From Bradyrhizobium sp. SZCCT0231 (lineage in GTDB: Bacteria > Pseudomonadota > Alphaproteobacteria > Rhizobiales > Xanthobacteraceae): a DNA stretch of 64,000 bases. The stretch spans positions 1 to 64,000 of the forward strand of contig NZ_JAFCKP010000013.1 in assembly GCF_018130245.1 (NCBI RefSeq), read 5' to 3'. A program made the position numbers and the translations under genes. Below are positions 50,607-58,896 of this stretch, piece by piece; the stretch's first letter is position 1, and the number at the start of each line of letters is the position of its first letter. The notes beneath the pieces were generated by a model. That model did no database searches. It was not told where the DNA came from and was given only the letters and a program-made list of their open reading frames with translations.

Positions 50607-51590
50607 ATGGAAATCGCAGCGCTCGGCTATATCGGAATCGGTTCATCCCAGCTCGACCAGTGGAGCCAGATGGCGACCGGGCTGCTCGGCATGCAGCAGG
50701 TCGATCGCGGCGGCAAGATGCGCGCCTTCCGCATGGACGACCGCAAGCAGCGGCTGATCGTCGACGGCAGCAGCGATGCCGGCCTTGCGGTGATGGGATG
50801 GGAAGTTCCTTCGACTGCCGAACTGGACAAGTTGGCAGGACGGCTGGAAAGCCATGGCATCAAGGTGGTCCGAGGCTCGCGCGCGCTCGCTGACGAGCGG
50901 CATGTCGCCGAGCTGATCGCGTTTGCCGATCCCGCCGGCAACCGGCTGGAAGCCTTTTGCAAGCCGGAGCTTGCGAGCGAGCCGTTCAAGCCGGGCCGCC
51001 CGATCTCGGGCTTCCGCACCGGGGCGCTCGGCATGGGGCATGTCGTGCTCAATGTGGAGGATGTCGAGCCGCTGTTGCCGTTCTATCGCGACGTGCTCGG
51101 CTTTCACGTCTCCGATTTTGGGCTGAAGCCTTACGGGCTTTATTTTTTCCACGTCAATGGCCGCCACCACTCCTTTGCGATGGTCGGCTCGGGGCGGAAG
51201 GCGATGCATCACTTCATGGTCGAGCTCGGCAGCCTCGACGATGTCGGGCAGGGCTACGACCTCGCGCAGATGGACGAGGGGCGCATCGCCTACACGCTGG
51301 GCCGGCACACCAACGACCACATGACCTCGTTCTACGTAAATACGCCGTCCGGCTTCTTCATCGAATACGGCTGGGGCGGACGCGTCATCAATCCCGAGAC
51401 CTGGCAGCCGCACGAGACCTTTGATGGGCCCTCACTGTGGGGCCACGAGCGGCTTCATATGCCCGAAGAGCAGCGCAAGCGATTGCGCGACATGCGACTC
51501 GACGCGGCTGCCCGCGGCGTCCGCGTCGCCGATCCGCGCGTGCCGCCGCTCAACTGTGCGTGGTTGGACCAGGTGGTCGCGCGCGAATGA
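50607..51590 (+). CDS. Type I extradiol dioxygenase, BphC-like
   Basis: This 327-residue enzyme opens catechol-type rings next to the two hydroxyls using Fe(II). It has two VOC modules: the N-terminal one is non-metal-binding, and the C-terminal one supplies His145 (LGMGHVVLNV), a His at 201-202 (AMHHFMVEL) and Glu253 (FFIEYGWGG). RHTNDHMTSFY near 233-243 carries the usual active-site His and Tyr. The fold matches 2,3-dihydroxybiphenyl and related dioxygenases. GGGAGG precedes the ATG by six bases. With the monooxygenase and FAH-type enzyme it supports a meta-cleavage route. Confidence 0.9.
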   Translation: MEIAALGYIGIGSSQLDQWSQMATGLLGMQQVDRGGKMRAFRMDDRKQRLIVDGSSDAGLAVMGWEVPSTAELDKLAGRLESHGIKVVRGSRALADERHVAELIAFADPAGNRLEAFCKPELASEPFKPGRPISGFRTGALGMGHVVLNVEDVEPLLPFYRDVLGFHVSDFGLKPYGLYFFHVNGRHHSFAMVGSGRKAMHHFMVELGSLDDVGQGYDLAQMDEGRIAYTLGRHTNDHMTSFYVNTPSGFFIEYGWGGRVINPETWQPHETFDGPSLWGHERLHMPEEQRKRLRDMRLDAAARGVRVADPRVPPLNCAWLDQVVARE

Positions 51591-51627
51591 CCCGCCGTCG
51601 ATAATCCAACACTCAGGACAGGAAAAC

Positions 51628-52590
51628 ATGCTCAAAACCCTCATGCGCGCGGGCCTTGTGCTGCTCGCGTTCACCACGGTCGTCTGCGCCGAACCGATGA
51701 AGGTCACGCTGCTCGGCACCGGCGTGCCGACGCCGCGGCCCACCAGTTTCAGCGCGTCGACGCTGGTGGAGGCGGGGAGCGAAAGGCTGTTGTTTGATCT
51801 CGGCCGCGGCGCGACCATCCAGCTCTACAAGCTGAAGATTCCGCTCGGCGCGGTCACCGCGAGCTTCATCACGCACCTGCATTCGGACCACATCGTCGGC
51901 CTTCCCGACATGTGGCTGACAGGGTGGCTCGCCACGCCCTGGGCTTCGCGTAAGGGGCCGATGAAGCTCTATGGCCCGAAGGGGACCGTCGCAATGACGG
52001 AACACCTCGCCAAAGCTTTTGCCGACGACGTCCGCATCCGGATCGATGACGAGCATCTCGATCCCGTAGCAGTCACGTTTGCGGCAAAGGATATCGAAGC
52101 CGGTCCGGTCTATGAGAACAACGGCGTAAAGGTCAGCGCGATCGAGGTGAACCACGGCGAAAAGATCAAGCCGTCGTTCGGTTACATCGTCGAATATGGC
52201 GGCCACAAGGTCGTGTTGTCGGGCGACACCAAGTACGATGAGCGCATCGCGAAGGCGGCCGAGGGCGCCGACTTACTGATCCACGAGGTCGCGGTCATCG
52301 AGCCGGAGCTGCTGGTCAAGAATCCCGTCTACAAGGACATCCAGGCTCACCACACCTCGCCCGAGGAGGCCGGCCAGATCTTTGCGTCCGCCAAGCCAAA
52401 GCTCGCCGTCTACTCCCATATCGTGTTCGGCACGGTGAAGCCCGCGCCCGACATTCCCGAGGAGCCGCTGATCCTACGCACGCGCACGGCGTACAAGGGG
52501 CCGTTACTGGTCGGCCGGGACCTGATGTCGTTCAGGATCGGCGAGTCGGTGGAGGCGTTCTCGCCCGACGGAGCGAAGTTGGAGCCGTAA
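51628..52590 (+). CDS. Secreted metallo-beta-lactamase-fold hydrolase
   Basis: This 320-residue protein has a signal peptide (AGLVLLAFTTVVCA) and a zinc-binding MBL domain with THLHSDH at residues 82-88. A later His (IEVNHGE), Asp (VVLSGDTKYDE) and C-terminal His (AVYSHIV) complete the site. GTGVPTPRPTSFSAST near the start is shared with arylsulfatase (AtsA)- and RNase Z-like members. It follows the dioxygenase by 37 bases on the same strand and may process an ester or conjugate of the pathway substrate in the periplasm. Confidence 0.83.
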   Translation: MLKTLMRAGLVLLAFTTVVCAEPMKVTLLGTGVPTPRPTSFSASTLVEAGSERLLFDLGRGATIQLYKLKIPLGAVTASFITHLHSDHIVGLPDMWLTGWLATPWASRKGPMKLYGPKGTVAMTEHLAKAFADDVRIRIDDEHLDPVAVTFAAKDIEAGPVYENNGVKVSAIEVNHGEKIKPSFGYIVEYGGHKVVLSGDTKYDERIAKAAEGADLLIHEVAVIEPELLVKNPVYKDIQAHHTSPEEAGQIFASAKPKLAVYSHIVFGTVKPAPDIPEEPLILRTRTAYKGPLLVGRDLMSFRIGESVEAFSPDGAKLEP

Positions 52591-52601
52591 GGCCGGGGCA
52601 C

Positions 52602-53249
52602 TCAAACTTCCGTCAGCAGGCCCTGGCGCAGCGCCAGCCGGACCAGCTCGATGTCGGAGCCGACACCGAGCTTGTCCTTGATCAGGGAATGCAGGTTTGC
52701 CACCGTCTTCGGGCTGACATGGAGCGTCTCGGCGATCTCCTCCGTGGTGTTCTCGGCGAGCAGCAGCCGCAGCACCTCGAATTCGCGCGGCGTCAGCACG
52801 TCGGCGGCCGAGGTCTCGCCGCTGATGCGGCTGAGCGCAAGCTCGTGGTCGATGTCGGGGCTGATGGCGATCTTGCCGGCGAGCACGTCCTTCACCGCGC
52901 GCACCAAGGTCTCGGGCGGACTGGTCTTGGTGACGTAACCCCTCGCGCCGGCGCGGATCGCCTGCACGGCAAAGCCGGCATTCTCGTGCATGGTGAAGAC
53001 GAGGATTCGTGCCGCCTTGTCCCACTGCCTGATCCGCCTGACGGTCTCGATGCCGCCGATGCCGGGCAAGCTGAGGTCCATGATGACGAGATCGGGCGCC
53101 TCGGATTTGTACAGACGATAGGCCTCCTCACCGTCGGCCGCCTCGGCGATGACGCGCAGGCCCGGCTGCTTCTGGAGCACGGAGCGATAGCCCTCGCGGA
53201 CGACGGAATGGTCGTCGACCAGCAAGATGGTCGCATCCGTCGCGCTCAT
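52602..53249 (-). CDS. NarL/FixJ-type response regulator
   Basis: This 215-residue protein has a receiver domain with acidic pair at VDDHSVVREG, phospho-acceptor Asp58 in LVIMDLSLPG and Lys in GYVTKTSPPE. A LuxR-type helix-turn-helix follows (LTPREFEVLRLLLAENTTEE, VSPKTVANLHSLIKDKL). Its ATG overlaps the stop of the kinase gene by 4 bases, so the pair is cotranscribed kinase first. The likely targets are unlinked or the divergent gene at 54821. Confidence 0.9.
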   Translation of the reverse strand: MSATDATILLVDDHSVVREGYRSVLQKQPGLRVIAEAADGEEAYRLYKSEAPDLVIMDLSLPGIGGIETVRRIRQWDKAARILVFTMHENAGFAVQAIRAGARGYVTKTSPPETLVRAVKDVLAGKIAISPDIDHELALSRISGETSAADVLTPREFEVLRLLLAENTTEEIAETLHVSPKTVANLHSLIKDKLGVGSDIELVRLALRQGLLTEV

Positions 53250-54628
53250 GCCGCGTGCTCCAGCCCCTGCCGATCGGCGGCCGCGAGCGGAATGAACACG
53301 CGCAGCGCCGAACCATGAGGGCCGGTCTCAAAGCTCAGCCGGCCGCGGAGCGCGGCGACGCGCTCGCGCATGCCGAGCAGGCCCATGCCGGATTTGACGG
53401 CAGCCTCGTTCGGCCGGCCATCGTCCTCGATCGCGAGCACGATCTCGCTCTCGGCCATCGTCAGATGCAGGCTGACCCTCGTGGCGCCGGCGTGCTTGGC
53501 CGCGTTGGTGAGCGCCTCCTGCACGATCCGGTAGAGATTGGCGCTGACGGAGGCAGGCACGCTCTCGAAGGCACCGTCGAACCGGATATCGAAGCGGGTC
53601 TGGCCACGGCTGCGGCCGTTCCACCCCGACACCAGGCCTTCGAGGCTGGCGACCAGGCCGAGCTCGTCGACATCGGGCGGCCGCAACCGGAACAGCGCGC
53701 CGCGCAGCGTCTCCATCATGCCGGTCGCGGTGCGGGCAATGCTGTCGCATTCGCCCAGCAAGCCGGGACAGTCCTGCGCCGCAGTCTGGCGGGCGGATGC
53801 GGCAAGCGCGCGGATCGCGGCGAGCGACTGGCCGAACTCGTCATGCAGCTCGCGCGCGAGATGACGGCGCTCCTCGTCCTGGAGCGCGATCAGCTTCCGC
53901 GTCAGCTCGCTGCGCTCGGCAAGCGCGGTGTCGAGGCTTTCGGCGAGGTGGTTGAAGACGTCCCGGATGGCGGAGAGCTCGGCGAGATCGAACGGCGGCA
54001 ACCGCGTCGTGAGGTCGCCGGCGGCGATGCGCTCGAGGCCGTTGCCGATCATGCGGGTAGGGCGGAGGGCGCGGGCCAGTGCGGCATAGACCAGCGCGCA
54101 GAGCAGCGGCAGCGCGATCGCGAGCGCGATCATCAAGCGGCCGGCTTCGTGCCAGGCCTCGGCCGTCTGCACGGCCGGATCGACCGAGACCACGGTCTCG
54201 CCGAGCTTGGTTCCGCGCACGATCACGGGCCGTGCCGCCTCGCGGCCGGGGTCGAACAGGCTGCGATAGAACGCGGCGAAGGCTTGCGGCGGCGGGCTCG
54301 CCGGGGCAGGCGCGCCACTACAGAAACGCTGCAGCATGTCGCCGCTCGCGCTACGGAAGCCAAGACACAGGCCCGGCGTCATCACATGGGCCGAAACCGG
54401 GTCAAGGTTCGGAAAGTCCGAGCGGGGGCTCGCCACCCATTGGACCTTGCCCTGTTGCAGCTCCAGTGTCTTCGCCACGATGGCGGCGATACTGTCGATG
54501 CGCGCATGCGCCGCGCTGTCAGCCGTAACGAGGAAATAGGCGGAGATCACGGCGAAGCAGGCGGCCGATATCGCGGCCACGCGTAGCGTCAGACGGACCT
54601 TGAGATCGAACCTCGGGCGATTCCACAT
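53246..54628 (-). CDS. NarX/DegS-type sensor histidine kinase (HPK7)
   Basis: This 460-residue kinase has a transmembrane helix near 17-37, a short periplasmic sensor with FCSGAPAPASPPPQAFAAF, and a second transmembrane helix near 170-190. A HAMP domain and the HisKA_3 motif RRHLARELHDEFGQSLAAIR follow, with His as phospho-acceptor. The ATPase domain has IVQEALTNAAKHAGAT, VLAIEDDGRPN and GMGLLGMRERVAALRG. I start at the ATG at 54628; an ATG 13 codons earlier is possible. It overlaps its response regulator and is divergent from the duplicated-domain protein at 54821. Confidence 0.88.
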   Translation of the reverse strand: MWNRPRFDLKVRLTLRVAAISAACFAVISAYFLVTADSAAHARIDSIAAIVAKTLELQQGKVQWVASPRSDFPNLDPVSAHVMTPGLCLGFRSASGDMLQRFCSGAPAPASPPPQAFAAFYRSLFDPGREAARPVIVRGTKLGETVVSVDPAVQTAEAWHEAGRLMIALAIALPLLCALVYAALARALRPTRMIGNGLERIAAGDLTTRLPPFDLAELSAIRDVFNHLAESLDTALAERSELTRKLIALQDEERRHLARELHDEFGQSLAAIRALAASARQTAAQDCPGLLGECDSIARTATGMMETLRGALFRLRPPDVDELGLVASLEGLVSGWNGRSRGQTRFDIRFDGAFESVPASVSANLYRIVQEALTNAAKHAGATRVSLHLTMAESEIVLAIEDDGRPNEAAVKSGMGLLGMRERVAALRGRLSFETGPHGSALRVFIPLAAADRQGLEHAA

Positions 54629-54820
54629 CGGCTTGCACCTGGTGCGAACGGGTTTGTCGCGCCTCATTAAACGGCAGAACGCCGGCGGCGGGAAGCGTTC
54701 CCGCCTTACCGCAGTGCAAACGTCGTGAAATTTTCCCGGCGTTTGTCGGGACGGTCACGGCTGCACGGCGTCAGGCGACCCGTCCAGATTTGCGGGCCGC
54801 GTCATCCCCGCGAGGTCCGT

Positions 54821-55690
54821 ATGCACCGCTTCCGGTTGATTCTCTCTGCTTTGCTCCTCTTCGTTTTCTCTTGTTCGCCGGTCGATGCCGCGGGCGCCAT
54901 TGGCGTTGCCATGGACGATTTCAGCTATACGGACACGTCGGCCGAGCCGACCAACCAGACCGCCGCCCACGAGCGGCGGCTGGCGGCGTTCATGGCCGCG
55001 CTTCGACGGGACATCGGCGCGGATCAGCGCTACCGCTTAGTGCCGTCCGCCCAGGACGGAGCGGCGTTCAAGGTGATCGGCGGCATCCAGAAGACGAGCA
55101 CGCTGGTGCAGTGGGCCAAGGTCGCCGTGATCGACGTCGGCGCCAAGAAACTCGTGCTGGACAAGCTCTACAGCTTCCGCGGCGACAGTGACGAAGCATG
55201 GGAGCGCGCCGAGATCTTCGTGTCTCGCGAGGTGATGACCGCGCTCGGCACGCCTGCGCCGGTCGGGCTTGCAGTGTTCGATTTCGAGCTCGAGGACATG
55301 ACCGCCGCCTCAGCGGGCGCGTCAGCCGGTTCGGACGCCTCGTATCTGGCCGAGGTCACCGGCGGTGTGCGCGAGGCGCTCGGCCAATCCGGCCGCTACC
55401 GGATCGTTGATGTCGGCGACGAGGCGGGGAAGGCGAGGGCCTTACGAGATTGCGGCGGCTGCGAGGCCTCCATTGCGCGGAAGCTCGGTGCGGACCAGTC
55501 ACTGATCGGCGTGGTGCGCCGCGTCAGCCGCACCGAATACACGCTCGGCTTCCAGGTTCGCGATGCCAGGACCGGCGCGGTGCTGGCGCGCGGCGACAGC
55601 GGCCTGCGCATGGGCGCAGACTATTCGTGGAAACGGGGTGCCGTCCGGCTGGTCAGCGACCAGCTGATCGAGAGCCAGGCAAAACCCTAG
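54821..55690 (+). CDS. Secreted protein with two related DUF2380/DUF3280-like domains
   Basis: This 289-residue protein has a signal peptide (LILSALLLFVFSCSPVDA) that could be lipidated at its Cys. Two similar halves follow. IGVAMDDFSYTDTS, LRRDIGADQRYRLV and VIDVGAKKLVLDKLYSFRGD in the first align with LAVFDFELEDMT, VREALGQSGRYRIVD and VRDARTGAVLARGDSGLRMG in the second. DUF3280-like proteins often lie beside two-component systems linked to quinoprotein dehydrogenases, but none is seen here. A CGG-C motif (RDCGGCEASIA) is in the second half. It is divergent from the kinase gene. Confidence 0.75.
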   Translation: MHRFRLILSALLLFVFSCSPVDAAGAIGVAMDDFSYTDTSAEPTNQTAAHERRLAAFMAALRRDIGADQRYRLVPSAQDGAAFKVIGGIQKTSTLVQWAKVAVIDVGAKKLVLDKLYSFRGDSDEAWERAEIFVSREVMTALGTPAPVGLAVFDFELEDMTAASAGASAGSDASYLAEVTGGVREALGQSGRYRIVDVGDEAGKARALRDCGGCEASIARKLGADQSLIGVVRRVSRTEYTLGFQVRDARTGAVLARGDSGLRMGADYSWKRGAVRLVSDQLIESQAKP

Positions 55691-56718
55691 AACGTCAGTT
55701 GCACCTTCATCGATTGCGAACGGTCGCTGGCGAGCTCGAAGGCGGCGACCGCGTTCTCGAACGGCATGGTCGCCGTGATCAGCGGCTTGACGTCGATCAG
55801 GCCTTCGCCCATCAGGCGCACCGCGAGCTCGAACTCGGGATCGAAGCGGAAAGTGCCGCGGAGCTGCAATTCCTTGGCGACGATGGAGTTGATCGGCAGC
55901 GTCATCTCGCCGCCGAGGCCAAGCTGCACCAGCGTTGCGCCGGGCCTGAGCACGTCGAGCGCCGTGCGGAGCGCTGCCTGGTTGCCGGAGGCCTCGAACA
56001 GCGTGTCGAACACGCCCTTGCCGGCGCGCCAGGGGTCGAGCGCGGTGGCATTGGTCGCGACATTGATGGCATGCGTGGCGCCGAGCTTTTTCGCGACCGC
56101 GAGCGGCGTGTCCGCCACATCCGTCACCACGATCTCGGATGCACCGCCGAAGCGCGCGACCAGGATCATCAGTGCGCCGATCGGGCCGCAGCCGGTGATC
56201 AGCACGCGCTTGCCGAGCAGGGGACCGGCCTGCTTGCCGGCGTGCAGACAGACCGCGAGCGGTTCGGCGACCGCAGCTTCCGCCAGCGAGAGCTTGTCGG
56301 AGATCGGCACAGCCTGCGTCGCATCGACCGTGATGAACTCGCGAAAGCCGCCCTGTACATGGGGAAAGCGCATCGCGCTGCCGAGGAAGCGCATGTCGAG
56401 GCACTGGTTACGTAGGCCTTCCTGGCAATGCAGGCACTGGCCGCACGGCTTGCTCGGATTGACCGCGACGCGCGTGCCCGGCCTGACGCCGGTGACGCCG
56501 TCACCGACATCAGCGACCACGCCGGCGATCTCGTGGCCCAGCGCCATCGGCTGCTGGATGCGGACGACGCCGAAGCCGCCGTGATGGAAGTAGTGCAGGT
56601 CTGAGCCGCAGATGCCGCCATTGGCGATCTTGACGCGGACCTCGCCGGGGCCGGGGGCCGGATCGGGATAGCTATCGATCCGCAGGTCCTTGGGGGCGTG
56701 AATGACGACGGCGCGCAT
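55687..56718 (-). CDS. Zinc alcohol/polyol dehydrogenase, L-idonate 5-dehydrogenase-like
   Basis: This 343-residue medium-chain dehydrogenase has the catalytic zinc site CGSDLHYFHHGG with GHEIAG, the structural zinc Cys cluster CGQCLHCQEGLRNQC, and the NAD-binding LITGCGPIGALMILVARFGG. Its closest recognisable type is L-idonate 5-dehydrogenase, which oxidises idonate to 5-ketogluconate. It lies 21 bases after the SDR gene in the same direction, and the pair matches the idnD/idnO logic. Its stop shares CTAG with the convergent gene. Confidence 0.85.
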   Translation of the reverse strand: MRAVVIHAPKDLRIDSYPDPAPGPGEVRVKIANGGICGSDLHYFHHGGFGVVRIQQPMALGHEIAGVVADVGDGVTGVRPGTRVAVNPSKPCGQCLHCQEGLRNQCLDMRFLGSAMRFPHVQGGFREFITVDATQAVPISDKLSLAEAAVAEPLAVCLHAGKQAGPLLGKRVLITGCGPIGALMILVARFGGASEIVVTDVADTPLAVAKKLGATHAINVATNATALDPWRAGKGVFDTLFEASGNQAALRTALDVLRPGATLVQLGLGGEMTLPINSIVAKELQLRGTFRFDPEFELAVRLMGEGLIDVKPLITATMPFENAVAAFELASDRSQSMKVQLTF

Positions 56719-56739
56719 GGCTTGCTCCTGGTTCGCGGA

Positions 56740-57507
56740 TCACATCGCGGCGATCATGCCGCCATCGACATAGATGATCTGGCCGTTGACGTAGGTGGAG
56801 GCGTCCGACGCCAGGAAGATCGCGGTACCCACCAGCTCATCCGGCTTGCCCCAGCGCTTGGAGGGAATGCGGCCCATCAGCCAATTGTTGAAATCGGCAT
56901 TGTTGACCAACGCCTCGTTCATGTCGGTCAGCATGTAGCCGGGGCCGATCGCATTGGCCTGGATGCCGTGCTGGGCCCATTCCACCGCCATCGAGCGGGT
57001 CAGGTTCTTGATGCCGCCCTTGGCCGCGGTGTAGGGCGCGATGGTGGGGCGCGCGAGCTCGCTGCCGAGCGAGCCGATATTGATGATCTTGCCGCGCTTG
57101 CGCGGGATCATGCGCTTGGCTGCTTCGCGGCCGATCACGAAGGCGCTGGTGAGATTGGTCTCGATCACCTTGCGCCATTCGTCGGTGGTGAACTCGACCA
57201 GCGGCTTGCGGTGCTGGATGCCGGCATTGTTGACGACGATGTCGACCACAATGCCTTGTCTGTCGAACTCGTTGAAGGCCGCGATAATCGCGGGCTCGTC
57301 GGTGACGTTGAAGGCGGCGCCTTCGGCCTGATAGCCCGCGCTGCGAAACTCGGCGACGGCCTGCTCGACTCGCTCAGGATCGACGCCGTTGATGATGATC
57401 TTCGCGCCGGCCTTGGCCATGCCCTCGGCAATGGCGCGGCCGAGGCCGCGGGAGGAGCCGGTCACGAGCGCGGTGCGGCCGGAGAGGTCGAAGAGGGAAG
57501 TGCTCAT
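56740..57507 (-). CDS. SDR, gluconate 5-dehydrogenase-like
   Basis: This 255-residue SDR has TGSSRGLGRAIAEGM at residues 16-30, NNAGIQHRKPLVEF around 90, catalytic Ser in NIGSLGSELAR, and Tyr and Lys in APYTAAKGGIKNLT. The C-terminal YVNGQIIYVDGG is typical. The pattern, together with the adjacent idonate-type dehydrogenase, suggests reduction of 5-ketogluconate or a similar keto sugar acid. It lies 12 bases downstream of the enolase-superfamily gene. Confidence 0.87.
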   Translation of the reverse strand: MSTSLFDLSGRTALVTGSSRGLGRAIAEGMAKAGAKIIINGVDPERVEQAVAEFRSAGYQAEGAAFNVTDEPAIIAAFNEFDRQGIVVDIVVNNAGIQHRKPLVEFTTDEWRKVIETNLTSAFVIGREAAKRMIPRKRGKIINIGSLGSELARPTIAPYTAAKGGIKNLTRSMAVEWAQHGIQANAIGPGYMLTDMNEALVNNADFNNWLMGRIPSKRWGKPDELVGTAIFLASDASTYVNGQIIYVDGGMIAAM

Positions 57508-57519
57508 CTCGAGGAATCC

Positions 57520-58725
57520 TTAGACGTTGGAATGGCGCACGGTGAGATCGGAGCGCTCGAATACGGCGGGCAGAAGGTCGACGCCGAGGCCGGGTCCTTC
57601 CATCGGATAGACGTAACCGTCCTTGATCACAGGCATCGTGGTGACGAGCTCATTGTACCAGCCCTTGTAGAAGGCGCGCACCGATTCCTGGATCAAGGTG
57701 TTGGGCTGGCTGAACGACATGTGGATGGCCGCGATGAAGCCGATCGGGCCGATGCAATCGTGCGGCGCGAAGGGCCGGTGATAGGTCTCGGCCATCGCCG
57801 CGATCTTGCGGCCCTCGGTGAGACCGCCGGTCCAGCACAGATCGGCCATCACCACATGCATGGCGTCTCGGTCGAGCATGTCCTTGTAGGGGAAGCGCGA
57901 GCCCAGCGTCTCGCTGGCGCAGACCCAGACGTCGGTCGAGCGCGCATATTCGGCGAGCGCCTGCGGCGAGTTCATCCGGATCGGGTCTTCGTACCAGGTC
58001 GGCTTGTAGGGCTCGAGCGCGCGCGCGATCTGCTTGGCGGTCGGCAGATTCCAGAGCGAGTGGAGCTCGACCATGATCTCCATCTTGTCGCCGACGGCTT
58101 TCCGGATCTTCTCGAACGGCTCGATCGCCTGCTTCATCTGCGCGGCGGTGATGTAGAGGCCCTTGTTCTCCTGCGCGGCCGGATCGAACGGCCAGATCTT
58201 CATCGCCGAGATGCCGCTTTCGAGCAGGCTTTCGGCGAGTGCATCGGCGTGATTCATGAAGCCGTCGAGATCCTCGTAAGGTCCCTTGGAGGCGCCGAGA
58301 TTCCAGTTCGCGACCGGGCTGATATTGGTCGAGCGGACATATTGCGTGCCGGCGCAGGTGTTGTAGATGCGCTGCTTGTCGCGGCACAGGCCGCCGAGCA
58401 TCTGATGCACCGGCTGGCGGCAGACCTTGCCGAACAAATCCCACAGCGCGATGTCGATGGCGGAGGCCGCGCGATACTCGACGCCGGTCGACGACTGCGC
58501 CATCGGCAGATTCAGCATGTCGCGATGGATCGCCTCGATGTGCAGGGGATTGCGGCCGAGCAGGCGGCCGGCAAAGGTGTCGTGGATCTGCGCCTCAACC
58601 GCGCCGGCGCCATAGAAGGTTTCGCCGAGACCGATCATGCCAGTGTCGGTGTGAATGCGCACCCAGATGACGTTGGAAAATTCCTCGGTGCGCAGCGTCT
58701 CGATCGACGTGATCTTCACGGCCAT
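57520..58725 (-). CDS. Enolase-superfamily dehydratase (mandelate racemase type)
   Basis: This 401-residue protein has an N-terminal capping domain and a barrel with metal ligands expected in IMVELHSLW, YEDPIR and CASETLGSR, and a general acid/base His in APHDCIGPIG. Such enzymes dehydrate sugar acids to 2-keto-3-deoxy acids; the precise substrate cannot be read off. The ATG at 58725 follows GGGGAGGACA. It is first of three minus-strand genes divergent from a GntR regulator, with both operator halves lying in the intervening 171 bases. Confidence 0.85.
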   Translation of the reverse strand: MAVKITSIETLRTEEFSNVIWVRIHTDTGMIGLGETFYGAGAVEAQIHDTFAGRLLGRNPLHIEAIHRDMLNLPMAQSSTGVEYRAASAIDIALWDLFGKVCRQPVHQMLGGLCRDKQRIYNTCAGTQYVRSTNISPVANWNLGASKGPYEDLDGFMNHADALAESLLESGISAMKIWPFDPAAQENKGLYITAAQMKQAIEPFEKIRKAVGDKMEIMVELHSLWNLPTAKQIARALEPYKPTWYEDPIRMNSPQALAEYARSTDVWVCASETLGSRFPYKDMLDRDAMHVVMADLCWTGGLTEGRKIAAMAETYHRPFAPHDCIGPIGFIAAIHMSFSQPNTLIQESVRAFYKGWYNELVTTMPVIKDGYVYPMEGPGLGVDLLPAVFERSDLTVRHSNV

Positions 58726-58771
58726 TGTCCTCCCCTCACAGGCGCCTCGCGCCCGACGTCTCATTTCGCAT

Positions 58772-58832
58772 TGCAACATGTTGCAGGTCGTGCGGGAGTC
58801 TTACGCTTGCTTGTAATATATCACAACATGTT
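58772..58832. promoter_or_regulatory. Two AACATGTT sites in the divergent promoter
   Basis: TGCAACATGTTGCA (58772-58785) is a perfect 14-bp palindrome. CACAACATGTTTT carries the same AACATGTT core at 58825-58832, exactly 50 bases away. The position between the sugar-acid operon and the GntR gene fits a pair of GntR-family operators allowing looping or dual repression. Confidence 0.6.
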
Positions 58833-58896
58833 TTAAGGGTACCACAAACCAGGCGCCACCCTGCAACGAGAGCGCGGGCTGACGGGAGAGGACGAC

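Noticed and set aside
56698-58836. 712-codon plus-strand open frame
   Set aside because: Antisense to the SDR and enolase-superfamily genes; no recognisable domain.
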